Positions 55,812-64,000 of a stretch of DNA of 64,000 nucleotides are shown in pieces; position 1 is the stretch's first letter; each line of letters starts with the position of its first letter. The notes beneath the pieces were generated by a model. That model had not been told where the DNA came from, searched no databases, and saw only the letters and a list, made by a program, of their open reading frames with translations. The position numbers and the translations under genes are program-made. Source of the DNA: Gemmatimonadota bacterium (GTDB lineage: Bacteria; JBHIER01; G020348925); the NCBI GenBank assembly GCA_020348925.1, contig CP070758.1:2416874-2480873 (forward strand), given 5' to 3'.

Positions 55812-57860
55812 ATGATCGGGCGAGTCAAATATTCCCTCGTTTTCTTTTTCTTCGTATTCTTGTTCGTGGGTGGTCTTCACAGTGAGGACTGGACACATTT
55901 CACCTGTATAGAGAATCCGCGAGCCGTAACGGTTGATCCCTATCGTCCCGGCTTGGTCTGGTTTGCCACGAGCGGCGGTCTGGCCAAGTATCATACGACC
56001 GAAGAGAGTTGGAAGGTGTATACGAATTCGGAGGGGTTGTCGAAAATCTGGTGCAGGAGTGTGCTGGTGGATGAGGATTGTCTCTGGGTGGGGACAGAGA
56101 ATGAGGGTGCAAACAGATTTGATCGTGAGACAGAACGGTTGACACCTTTTATTCAGGACATCATCAATCCCTACGCGCCTCGAAGAACGGTCAATTGTTT
56201 TGCCGATGATGACCAAAACCTTTGGGTGGGGACGGATGAGGGGGCACTGTGCGTTGACAAGGAGAGCCTCGAGATCATCGAGGAGATCACTGTCGATGAT
56301 GGCTTGAGCACGAACTGGGTTTTTTCCATCATCGCCGAACCTGAATACATCTGGTTCGCTGCAACCTTTGCCGGTGGGTATATTCCTGAATTTCCCCCCG
56401 ATGTGGGAGGCCTCTCACGATACGAGAGAGCGACCGGTGACGTCCGAACCTTCAGGGCTGGCGAAGGACCGTACATCAACTGGTTCTGGGCCATGATTGA
56501 CGATGGAGACGATCTATGGCTTGGCAGTGACAGAGGGTTGTATGCGTTTTCCAAGAATTCACTGACCTTTACGCAGGTGCTGTGTGACAGTATTCGGTCG
56601 GTCTTCAGTTTGGCCGTTGAGAAGGATACGCTCTGGTGTGGCAGCCGGAGAAAAATATTCAAGATTGATACGGGCAGGAGAGAGATTTTGGAGACGTATG
56701 ACACTGCCGAGGCGCCTTACGGTGAAGTCTATTCACTATCTCTTGATGATGAGTATGTCTGGGTTGCGGTGCACGGGTGTATCAACGTTATTGATAGACG
56801 CCAGCACACCGTTGAAAGAGTCCAGACACCCTTCCTGCCGGAGCGAACGGTCTATGCTCTTGCGCATAAAGATGGCTTCGCCTATATTGGTGCCCAGTCC
56901 CAATTGGTCCAGGTTGATATCGAAAGGATGACGATCCTGAATCGCGACATCACACAAGGGGCCCTCGGTCCTCCCATCAGCTCAACGATACATTGTCTTG
57001 CCTTTGATGGCGATTATCTCTGGATTGGCAAGAACAGTGGTCTGAAGAAATTTAACATACATTCGATGGAGGTTGAAGAATCGTATCTTGAAGAACCGTA
57101 TTCTGAGAGCGCCTCCGTGCGTTGCATTGTCCTCGAGGACCCCTTCTTATGGTTAGGAACCATTAACGGCTTTGTGAGATTGGACAAGCGGAATGGAGAG
57201 AGAGTGTTCTTCCGATACCCTGAATTGGACGGCCCCTGGACTTCCGATATTCTTTCCGATGGGGAGCACCTCTGGATCGGCTCCAGAAGTGGACTGTTCC
57301 GGTTTGACAAGAACACCCAGGATCTTGAAAAAATTACAGACGTTCGAGTCGAGGCGCTGTGCGACGACGGGGAGTACGTCTGGTTTGGCTCCGCACAACT
57401 GAAGAGAATGGAAAAGGAATCCCTGGTCATTACGACGTACACTACGCCCAGGGATATCCGGGACATGACCATGTATCACGGCTATTTATGGGTAGCCACG
57501 CATGAAGGGGCCTTCCTCTTCGACACAGCCCGGGACACAGTCGTCAGACACTATACCGAGGAAGGTCATGTGACGCACAATTGGGTGAATTGCGTGCACC
57601 TGACGGATACGCATGTCTGGCTTGGTTCTTACGGAGGTGCGAGTGCGCTGGACCTGTCAAGCGTCGCCTTTGAGCCCTCGAAGGGAGATGTCAACGGAGA
57701 CGGCAGATTGGATGTGACCGACGTGGTGATAGCTGTCAACATTATTCTGGGTACACGCATGCCGACGCCGGAACAATTTTGGGCGGCCGACTACAATGAT
57801 GATGGTGCGGTGGATATACGAGATGTGGTGCTCATGGTATGCGCCATGATCGGTGGGTGA
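55812..57860 (+). CDS. Secreted propeller protein (two-component regulator propeller repeats) with C-terminal dockerin
   Basis: 682 residues. Signal peptide (FFFFVFLFVGGLHS), about a dozen repeats of the LWVGT..GLxRFD type found in Y_Y_Y-type propellers, then a dockerin-like pair (GDVNGDGRLDVTDVV; YNDDGAVDIRDVV). No kinase domain. ATG 55812 is 9 nt after AAGGAG; ATG 55794 is the alternative. With its upstream neighbour it forms a pair of dockerin proteins. Confidence 0.82.
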   Translation: MIGRVKYSLVFFFFVFLFVGGLHSEDWTHFTCIENPRAVTVDPYRPGLVWFATSGGLAKYHTTEESWKVYTNSEGLSKIWCRSVLVDEDCLWVGTENEGANRFDRETERLTPFIQDIINPYAPRRTVNCFADDDQNLWVGTDEGALCVDKESLEIIEEITVDDGLSTNWVFSIIAEPEYIWFAATFAGGYIPEFPPDVGGLSRYERATGDVRTFRAGEGPYINWFWAMIDDGDDLWLGSDRGLYAFSKNSLTFTQVLCDSIRSVFSLAVEKDTLWCGSRRKIFKIDTGRREILETYDTAEAPYGEVYSLSLDDEYVWVAVHGCINVIDRRQHTVERVQTPFLPERTVYALAHKDGFAYIGAQSQLVQVDIERMTILNRDITQGALGPPISSTIHCLAFDGDYLWIGKNSGLKKFNIHSMEVEESYLEEPYSESASVRCIVLEDPFLWLGTINGFVRLDKRNGERVFFRYPELDGPWTSDILSDGEHLWIGSRSGLFRFDKNTQDLEKITDVRVEALCDDGEYVWFGSAQLKRMEKESLVITTYTTPRDIRDMTMYHGYLWVATHEGAFLFDTARDTVVRHYTEEGHVTHNWVNCVHLTDTHVWLGSYGGASALDLSSVAFEPSKGDVNGDGRLDVTDVVIAVNIILGTRMPTPEQFWAADYNDDGAVDIRDVVLMVCAMIGG

Positions 57861-57921
57861 TGTGTGGCGGTTGGAAATTCACGGTTGAAAAGGACATCAT
57901 GTAACAAAAGCGTTCGGGGTT

Positions 57922-59280
57922 ATGATGAGTAAAATTCTTGTCGTTGACGATGAGCAGAGCATCCGTGATTCGTTGAAGATCATTCTGGAGTACGAGAAGT
58001 ACGGCGTGGTCCTGGCTGCCGATGGGCAAAAGGCTCTCAGGGCTCTCGAGGGGAATGACATCGATGTGGTGCTGCTCGACATCAAGATGCCGGGCATGGA
58101 TGGCTTGGAGGTGTTGCAGGAGATAAAGCAGCGCGACCCCCACATGGCGGTTGTCATCATCTCCGGGCACGGGACGATCTCCACGGCCGTTGAGGCCACC
58201 AAGCTGGGGGCCTTCGATTTTTTGGAAAAACCCCTGGATCGGGATCGACTTCTGTTGACCATCCGAAACGGTCTCGCCCAGAGGAGACTGACGGACGAGA
58301 ACATCGATCTTCGGAAGCAGATCTCCAGACACGATGAGATCATCGGACGGAGCCGTGCCATTCAAGAAATCCTCGCGACGATTCAGAAGGTGGGTCCGAC
58401 CCAGGCGAGGATCTTAATTACTGGTGAGAACGGCACCGGGAAAGAGCTGGTGGCAAAGGCTATCCACAGGAGCAGCCCGCGAAAGGACGGCCCCTTTATT
58501 GAGGTCAACTGTGCCGCGATTCCCACTGAGTTGATAGAGAGCGAACTCTTCGGACACGAGAAAGGGGCCTTCACAGGAGCCGTCGGCCGGCGCATCGGAA
58601 AATTCGAGCTGGCCGACGGGGGGACCATTTTTCTCGATGAAATAGGGGACATGAGCCTTTCGGCTCAGGCCAAAGTTCTTCGTGTCCTGGAAGAGAATCG
58701 ATTGCAGCGTATCGGGGGATCCCAGACGATTGACATCGACGTCCGTGTGCTCGCCGCCACCAACAAGGATCTCCTGGAGGAAGCCGGGCACAAGAGATTT
58801 CGGGAGGATCTCTACTATCGATTGAACGTGGTGCCCCTGCATCTGCGGCCACTGCGGGACCGGATTGAGGATATCCCACTCCTGGTCGACCATTTTCTCC
58901 GCCAGGCCTGCGAACAGAATAATGTCCATCCCAAAGCCATCACTCCTGAAGCCCTCAAGGTCTTGCAACGCCACCACTGGCCGGGCAACATTCGGGAGTT
59001 GCGGAATGCGGTGGAGCGCGTCGTCATTCTTTCCGCTGGCGAAACGATTCTCGAGGGGGACGTCGAGCATGTTATTACAGGTAGAGGAGGCGCATCCGAT
59101 GGCGTGCGTGAGGCGAAGACGTTTCAAGATTTCAAAGAGCAGGCGGAGAAGCAGTTTCTTATGAAGCGACTGAGAGAAAACAGTTGGAACATCAGTCAGA
59201 CCGCCCAGGATCTGAAGATGCAGCGGAGCAACCTCTACCGCAAGATGGAAAAGTACGGCCTGCATCCGCTCGATGGTTGA
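57922..59280 (+). CDS. NtrC-family sigma-54-dependent response regulator
   Basis: 452 residues: receiver domain with phospho-acceptor Asp in VLLDIKMPG, AAA+ domain with Walker A GENGTGKE and sigma-54-contact GAFTGA, and a Fis-type HTH (SWNISQTAQDLKMQRSNLYRKM). Activates sigma-54 promoters on phosphorylation. No histidine kinase adjoins it. ATG 57922 or 57925. Confidence 0.95.
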   Translation: MMSKILVVDDEQSIRDSLKIILEYEKYGVVLAADGQKALRALEGNDIDVVLLDIKMPGMDGLEVLQEIKQRDPHMAVVIISGHGTISTAVEATKLGAFDFLEKPLDRDRLLLTIRNGLAQRRLTDENIDLRKQISRHDEIIGRSRAIQEILATIQKVGPTQARILITGENGTGKELVAKAIHRSSPRKDGPFIEVNCAAIPTELIESELFGHEKGAFTGAVGRRIGKFELADGGTIFLDEIGDMSLSAQAKVLRVLEENRLQRIGGSQTIDIDVRVLAATNKDLLEEAGHKRFREDLYYRLNVVPLHLRPLRDRIEDIPLLVDHFLRQACEQNNVHPKAITPEALKVLQRHHWPGNIRELRNAVERVVILSAGETILEGDVEHVITGRGGASDGVREAKTFQDFKEQAEKQFLMKRLRENSWNISQTAQDLKMQRSNLYRKMEKYGLHPLDG

Positions 59281-59401
59281 GCCTGTTCTCCCTCAATTCC
59301 GGTGTCTGGGGGTGAAGGTGTGGTGCTCTTTCTCCCCCTTAAGAACATTGTCTGAGACCGCCTCATCCGACCTGCACAGCCGTTACGGGTTCTCCCTTTT
59401 G

Positions 59402-60538
59402 TTATCTCACCGCTCTTTGAAACCCAAACGCATAGACGTGTCCGTCCTTGCTGCCGACGTAAACACCGGCCGGCGTCAGGGCCGGTGAGGAGGAGATACT
59501 TCGATCCGTTGTATAGTGCCACATAAGGGTACCGTTCCTTTTATCCAGCATGGACAGTGAGCCGCTGTGCGCTCCGACGAAAACGGCGTTGTGACTGACG
59601 GCCGGTGAGGAGTGGATGATGCTGTCTGTGTTCCACGTCCACAGGAGATGACCGCTGGAGAGGTCCAGGGCATACAGCCGGCCGTCGTATGATCCGATGT
59701 AACATGCGGAGTCATCGAGAGCTGGGGAGGAATGGATCGATCCTCCTGTCCGGAAGCTCCACATGAGTCGGCCCTGTGAGGCGTCAAGGGCGTAGAGTGT
59801 GCTGTCAGCGGAGCCGATACAGAGTGTGTTTCCTCTGATGGCCGGTGAGGAATCGATGGAACCGCGAGTTTCAAATTCCCAGGCGACTGCGCCGGTGGTC
59901 ACATCAAGCGCGTAGATGCGGCGGTCCATGGAGCCAGCGTAGACGAGGCCCCCAGCGATTGCCGGAGACGATCGGACCGCAGCGCCTGTTTCGAATGTCC
60001 ACAGCACGCGTCCTGAATCCGCCGTGACGGCGTATACGTTTCCGTCACCCGAGCCGAAGAGGAGAACATCTCCGGCTGTCACTGGTGAGGAGAAGATGTC
60101 CCAGGCTTTCATCTTCCACAACATCCGCCCCGAGAGCGCATCAAAGGCGTAGAGGCGGTTATCTCGGTACTCACATCCCACAAAGAGCTTTTCCCTGTCA
60201 ACAGTTGGTGAAGACGAGATGCTGCCTTTCAATCGAATACGGCTCACCCGTTTCCCGTTGAGCGGATTGAGAATATACACTTTTTTATCCCAGGAACCGA
60301 CATAGAGAAGCCCGTGAGCGATGGCCGGTGACGAGACGACGGCCCCGCCTGTTTTATATTTCCAGAGCAGGGAGGGAATGGGTGTTGTTATCGGAACGTA
60401 ACCGGTACGCCCTGGATCTCCCCGAAACATGGGCCATGCCGCGGACGTATCCGCAGACTCCGGGACGAACCGCCCGGTGCTGCATGACCAGGTCAGAAGA
60501 AAGCATACGACGGGATGAATGAGGATGCGAAGCTTCAC
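59402..60538 (-). CDS. PQQ/BamB-like beta-propeller lipoprotein
   Basis: 378 residues. Lipobox LTWSC. About eight PQQ-type blades with the SSPA...LYVGS.D..LYALD.xxG.xxW repeat. Similar to BamB-type propellers. Lies 15 nt behind the peptidase/barrel gene in the same orientation, so the two are probably one operon and a physical complex is possible. Confidence 0.85.
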   Translation of the reverse strand: MKLRILIHPVVCFLLTWSCSTGRFVPESADTSAAWPMFRGDPGRTGYVPITTPIPSLLWKYKTGGAVVSSPAIAHGLLYVGSWDKKVYILNPLNGKRVSRIRLKGSISSSPTVDREKLFVGCEYRDNRLYAFDALSGRMLWKMKAWDIFSSPVTAGDVLLFGSGDGNVYAVTADSGRVLWTFETGAAVRSSPAIAGGLVYAGSMDRRIYALDVTTGAVAWEFETRGSIDSSPAIRGNTLCIGSADSTLYALDASQGRLMWSFRTGGSIHSSPALDDSACYIGSYDGRLYALDLSSGHLLWTWNTDSIIHSSPAVSHNAVFVGAHSGSLSMLDKRNGTLMWHYTTDRSISSSPALTPAGVYVGSKDGHVYAFGFQRAVR

Positions 60539-60553
60539 GGGGATATGAACATG

Positions 60554-63436
60554 TTAGTAGTCCCAGCCGAAGAAAAACTGGACGGAAGGACGGTGTGAAA
60601 CGGTGTGAAAATCGGTGGTCTTGGCGACGTCGAAACGGAGAACAAGAAAACCGGCCACCCTCATACGGGCTCCCAAGCCGAAGCTCCCGTACAGGCCGTC
60701 GTAATTCTTTTCCCAGGCGTTCCCCACATCGAAGAAGAACGCCCCTCGAATGCTCTGAAGCCCAAAGGACAGGAACGGAAGCCCCGCCCTGAGATAGTCG
60801 ATGAGGGGAAACCGGAATTCATTGTTCATCAGGACCAGTTTTCGGCCAAGAAAATGTCGGAAGGAATAGCCCCGCAAGGACCAGCTGCCACCCAAATAGA
60901 AGCGCAGCGGTTCATCACCGCCGCTGTAATATCCCACCAGGCGGAGCGCGTAGGACGTTCGCTGCGAGAGTCGAAAATACTTTCGAATGTCCGTCAGAAA
61001 ACTGATGTTATGATTCTCTCTCTGGGTTATGTTCGTCGTCGTACCGAGGGTGATATTGCAGCGCATGCCGTCGAGCGGTCCGACTGGTCCCCAGAGACTC
61101 GTATCCCGGACGTAGGAGATGTAGTTTGACGCCAGCAGCGCTTTTCTTCGCTTCAGGTAAAATGAATAGTTTCGATCGGATTTCTTGATCTGCAGGCTCG
61201 ATTCAATGCGCTCAAATTTTGTGAGAGGATAGGTGACGGCCCCGAAAACACCGTAATCCCGTTGAAAGTACCAGCCGTCGAAATCGTTGTAGTAATCGTT
61301 GGCCAGGTGGAAGGCTCCGTATCCGTAGTTGAACCGATGGGTCAGGTTCAAATATGTCGCACCAAAGTTGAACCGTTCCAAAAACTCTTGGCTGGCTTCG
61401 GCCGTATTGGCCAGGAGGAAGTAGTAGTGATGGTTGCCCAGCATATCGGAGAAGGCGACCTGAACGCCGCCGAAGGAGCCCCATCCCGGGGAGAAGGCAA
61501 AAGCGCTTTGGGCGATATCGAGGGTAAACTTTTTCCGATAGGTGAGCGGACCTCGAGTGACCTGGGTGCTGAGGCGCGGGGGCTCCCAGCCCGTCGTGTC
61601 CAACGCCGCTGTTTGAGGCACCGGAGAGTTCGACTGCTCCGGAATCTCGAGGCGATAGAGGTGAAACTGGTATTCCTCAAAACCGGAGAAGATAATGTGC
61701 CGTCCGTCAGACGTCCAATCGGGATCGAAGGCTCCTCCGAAGGTATTCGTGACGCACCGGAACCTCGAGCGACGGTCGGTGATATAAATATTGAAGATGC
61801 CCTCACGGTCGGAGCTGTAGGCGATGTGCTGGCCGTCCGGTGACCAGGCCGGTGCGTAATCGTTGTGCTTCCCGGCGGTGAGGGGTGTCGGTCGGAGGGA
61901 TTCATCCGGACCGTTCGGCACCGGTCCTGATCCAACGGCCAACCTGTGCTTCACGGCGCGTCCCTCCAGGCTGAGGAGGTACAGGTTGTAGAAACCTTCC
62001 TGGCCGTATGCTCCCCGGTCTGAGCTGAACACAAGGTGATCGCCGTCGGGTGACCAGTCGGGATCTCGATCGTCGTAGATGTCGTGGGTCACACGACGAA
62101 GGTGGCCCGAGCTTCTATCGAAAACATAGAGATCGGCGGTGCCTCCCTTGTCGATGCCCGAAAAGGCAAGGCGATCGCCCCGCGGCGACCAAGTCGGAGA
62201 CGACAGCGCGATCAACTCCGGCCACTGATATCGAGCCGTCACCCGGTTCTGATCGAGGTTCCAAATGTAGAGGGCATCGCGCTCCTTGTGCTTCGAGACA
62301 AAGGCCAACAGACCATCACGGCTCACACTCAATTTCGTCCGGAATAAATGGAAGGATTCGAACTTCGCCGAGCGACCGCCTTTCACAATCTCTTGAGGTT
62401 TTTTCTCGTCATCTTTTTGGCGAAGCCTGTAGATGTCCGAGTAGCCCGTGGTGTTGCCGAGAAATATAATGTCCTCCTGATCACCTGACACGTCCGGGTT
62501 CGGAACAACGACCGGTCTGACATTGATACCGATCCCATCCGTCAGACGGAAAGCGATCATCTCCGCCGGTTCCTTATCCTTCATAATTGGAAAATATCGC
62601 TTCTTGAGGGTATAGGTCCAGGCGTCGTTGAGTTCTTTGAGCGAGGTGCCGAGGGTCAGTTGCAGGAGCCGGTCGAAATTCTTCGCCTTGGGCCAGTTCT
62701 CAAGAAGCAGCGTGATCGACTCCTGGCCGTAGGTTTCGGCGATGAATTTCACCACCGATTGTCCCTGCTTGTACATCTTGTACGTGCCGAAAATTCTGTG
62801 CATTTCCTGGAGAGGGACGAGGCGTCCGGTGAGGACGGCATCGCGTATGAACATGTCGGCCTCGGTGTTCCACCCTTGGGACCAGTACTCGGCCAAACCC
62901 TCTGTAAACCACAGCGGGGCGGAGAAGGAGACAATCTTTCGGTGCTGACGGAGCGTGGCATCGATCTTATGGTGCATGAAGACGTGGACCAATTCGTGCC
63001 TGAGAATCTGATTGAGGTGGGGCCAGGATCCATGACTGGGAATGACGACGCGACCCTTCATATATTCGAAGAAGCCTCCGACACCTTCCGGGAGAAGATA
63101 CGGTATGGTATTCGTCTGTTGAAAATAACTGGGAGCACTGTACAGGATCAGAGGTATCGGTTTGAAGATGTGATGGGCGACCTTCCGTTCAAGCTCCCTG
63201 TAATGCTTCTCGGCCCAGGCTGCGACAGTTTCGGCCAAAGGTTTCTCTTCCGAGTAAAAATAAATGTGAAAATGTTGGGTCTGAATGACGTGCCAGTCGA
63301 ACTGGCTATACTGGATCTTATTTTTGCCGAAATAGTACTGTCCCTGAACTCGCTGGGGGAGGGACCAGGCGATTATGAGGGCACACGCGATGAAGAGTAT
63401 TACAAAAGAATTGGAAAGAAAAACTCGTGTTCTCAC
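60554..63436 (-). CDS. HExxH peptidase / TolB propeller / outer-membrane barrel fusion
   Basis: 960 residues. Signal peptide, then a gluzincin-like domain with HELVH at residues 147-151 and a downstream WFTEGLAEY holding the likely third ligand Glu. Then several TolB-type blades (WSPDGDHLVFSSD), and a C-terminal Omp85/BamA-like barrel (SLRGYSFRHFLGRKLVLMNNEFRFPLID...FFDVG, terminal aromatic). GTG 63436 follows AAAAGGAG. Such fusion of peptidase MA-type, propeller and barrel is uncommon. Role unknown, maybe surface proteolysis or secretion. Confidence 0.85.
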   Translation of the reverse strand: MRTRVFLSNSFVILFIACALIIAWSLPQRVQGQYYFGKNKIQYSQFDWHVIQTQHFHIYFYSEEKPLAETVAAWAEKHYRELERKVAHHIFKPIPLILYSAPSYFQQTNTIPYLLPEGVGGFFEYMKGRVVIPSHGSWPHLNQILRHELVHVFMHHKIDATLRQHRKIVSFSAPLWFTEGLAEYWSQGWNTEADMFIRDAVLTGRLVPLQEMHRIFGTYKMYKQGQSVVKFIAETYGQESITLLLENWPKAKNFDRLLQLTLGTSLKELNDAWTYTLKKRYFPIMKDKEPAEMIAFRLTDGIGINVRPVVVPNPDVSGDQEDIIFLGNTTGYSDIYRLRQKDDEKKPQEIVKGGRSAKFESFHLFRTKLSVSRDGLLAFVSKHKERDALYIWNLDQNRVTARYQWPELIALSSPTWSPRGDRLAFSGIDKGGTADLYVFDRSSGHLRRVTHDIYDDRDPDWSPDGDHLVFSSDRGAYGQEGFYNLYLLSLEGRAVKHRLAVGSGPVPNGPDESLRPTPLTAGKHNDYAPAWSPDGQHIAYSSDREGIFNIYITDRRSRFRCVTNTFGGAFDPDWTSDGRHIIFSGFEEYQFHLYRLEIPEQSNSPVPQTAALDTTGWEPPRLSTQVTRGPLTYRKKFTLDIAQSAFAFSPGWGSFGGVQVAFSDMLGNHHYYFLLANTAEASQEFLERFNFGATYLNLTHRFNYGYGAFHLANDYYNDFDGWYFQRDYGVFGAVTYPLTKFERIESSLQIKKSDRNYSFYLKRRKALLASNYISYVRDTSLWGPVGPLDGMRCNITLGTTTNITQRENHNISFLTDIRKYFRLSQRTSYALRLVGYYSGGDEPLRFYLGGSWSLRGYSFRHFLGRKLVLMNNEFRFPLIDYLRAGLPFLSFGLQSIRGAFFFDVGNAWEKNYDGLYGSFGLGARMRVAGFLVLRFDVAKTTDFHTVSHRPSVQFFFGWDY

Positions 63437-63556
63437 GCTTCACTCCTTTTCAACCACTCTCAAAACATAGTGGTTCTTGCAGAGGATGTCAACGTAAAAT
63501 TGAACGTTCCGAGGGAGAGATTGTTTCTCATGATCGGCCTTCGAGGTGGAAAGGTT

Positions 63557-63700
63557 CCTGCTGTCATTGCGAGGAGGGCCGTGCGAAGCACGGCGTAACG
63601 GTGTCCGGTCTCGGATTGACAGGCAGGGAAGGTCATTGCGAGCCCCGGGACTCCCCCCGGGACAGGCTCCGCGAAGCAATCTCGTGCCATCGAGAGACAG
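63557..63700 (+). repeat. Interspersed CATTGCGAG-type repeat, copy 2
   Basis: GTCATTGCGAGGAGGGCCGTGCGAAGCACGGC and a second GTCATTGCGAG..CGAAGCAATCTCGTG unit; matches the unit at 38030. This type of repeat is seen dispersed in intergenic DNA of many bacteria. The gap 63437-64000 holds it, plus the promoter below. Confidence 0.65.
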
Positions 63701-63813
63701 TTTGGCTTCTTCTGGTTTCGTGCCATTGCTGCACCATACCGGCTGAGGTTCGGACTGGTGGGTGGAAACGATGAGGGCTGTTTTCGGGGAATGAATTTTT
63801 TTTAAAAAAATGC

Positions 63814-63841
63814 TTGACAAGCCTCATTTTTTTTCTATAAT
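63814..63841 (+). promoter_or_regulatory. Consensus sigma-70 promoter at the right edge
   Basis: TTGACA (63814-63819), 16-nt spacer, TATAAT (63836-63841): all twelve bases match. No ORF is evident in the following 159 nt, so it probably drives a gene or RNA beyond the window. Confidence 0.7.
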
Positions 63842-64000
63842 TATATCTCGTGCTATTTAGGTAGGATCGCCAAGCCATAACAGGGACAGGGACCAGGGGA
63901 TGGGCAAGGGCTTGAGAGAGAAACAGAGGGGCACCAGTCAAAGTTCAAGACCTCGTCATTCATAATCGGTAAGTGTAATTTTTTCCGGTTGCCCCGAGGC

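Noticed and set aside
1..64000. tRNA, rRNA or CRISPR loci
   Set aside because: No T-loop-like cloverleaf, rRNA core sequence or regular spaced direct repeats could be recognised by eye. A covariance-model scan was not possible here.

Overview
The window looks like a chromosomal segment of an anaerobic or microaerophilic, Gram-negative bacterium of the FCB group, probably an uncultured candidate phylum. This is inferred from two secreted proteins with FCB-style C-terminal FlgD-Ig/type IX sorting domains (3-644 and 39505-42492), dockerin-tipped surface proteins, a class II (B12-dependent) ribonucleotide reductase, 2-oxoacid:ferredoxin oxidoreductase, formate-THF ligase, and a very large oxygen-defence inventory typical of anaerobes. 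No rRNA, tRNA, CRISPR array or transposase gene was recognised. No taxonomic marker was tested.

Region 1 (about 0.8-19.5 kb, with satellites to 24.4 kb and at 36.5 kb) is an oxidative-stress and iron-handling island, all on the + strand. It starts with a PerR/Fur-type repressor whose promoter is overlaid by a three-hexamer Fur box. It holds ten ferritin-like genes (one classical rubrerythrin, one ferritin, one Tat-exported bacterioferritin-like protein, seven two-repeat erythrin-like proteins). It also holds catalase, superoxide reductase, a 1-Cys peroxiredoxin, desulforedoxin, FprA flavodiiron protein, rubredoxin, a multiheme cytochrome c, Hsp20 and a ZIP metal transporter. A protein disulfide oxidoreductase has in-frame UGA at the first Cys of its CPYC site, followed by a SECIS-like hairpin. 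The next tiny membrane ORF also ends in a UGA with a SECIS-like hairpin. Both are candidate selenoproteins. Peroxide and superoxide would be reduced by the rubrerythrins, SOR and FprA with electrons passed through rubredoxin/desulforedoxin, fed by an NADH:rubredoxin-type reductase (36509).

Region 2 (19.6-27 kb) has a CPA2 antiporter, a DUF255 thioredoxin-domain protein, a rhodanese-cytochrome c fusion, a second rubredoxin, and KorA/KorB. Region 3 (27-30.1 kb) has three small accessory genes (NAD(P)-binding, DinB/YfiT-like, DUF488) interleaved with three copies of a roughly 150-bp palindromic repeat that has no transposase. Region 4 (30.1-37.7 kb) returns to metabolism: DJ-1/PfpI, formate-THF ligase, ferredoxin, class II RNR, SDR and pyridine-nucleotide-disulfide oxidoreductase.

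Region 5 (38-64 kb) is envelope and housekeeping: a TolB-like lipoprotein, a large secreted sorting-domain protein, a PpiD/SurA-like foldase, an M23 peptidase, rhomboid, a thioredoxin-fold lipoprotein, DNA polymerase III alpha (one open frame broken by a single TAG), ComM, two dockerin proteins, an NtrC-type regulator, a PQQ-propeller lipoprotein and a peptidase/propeller/barrel fusion. The right edge has a near-consensus promoter firing out of the window.
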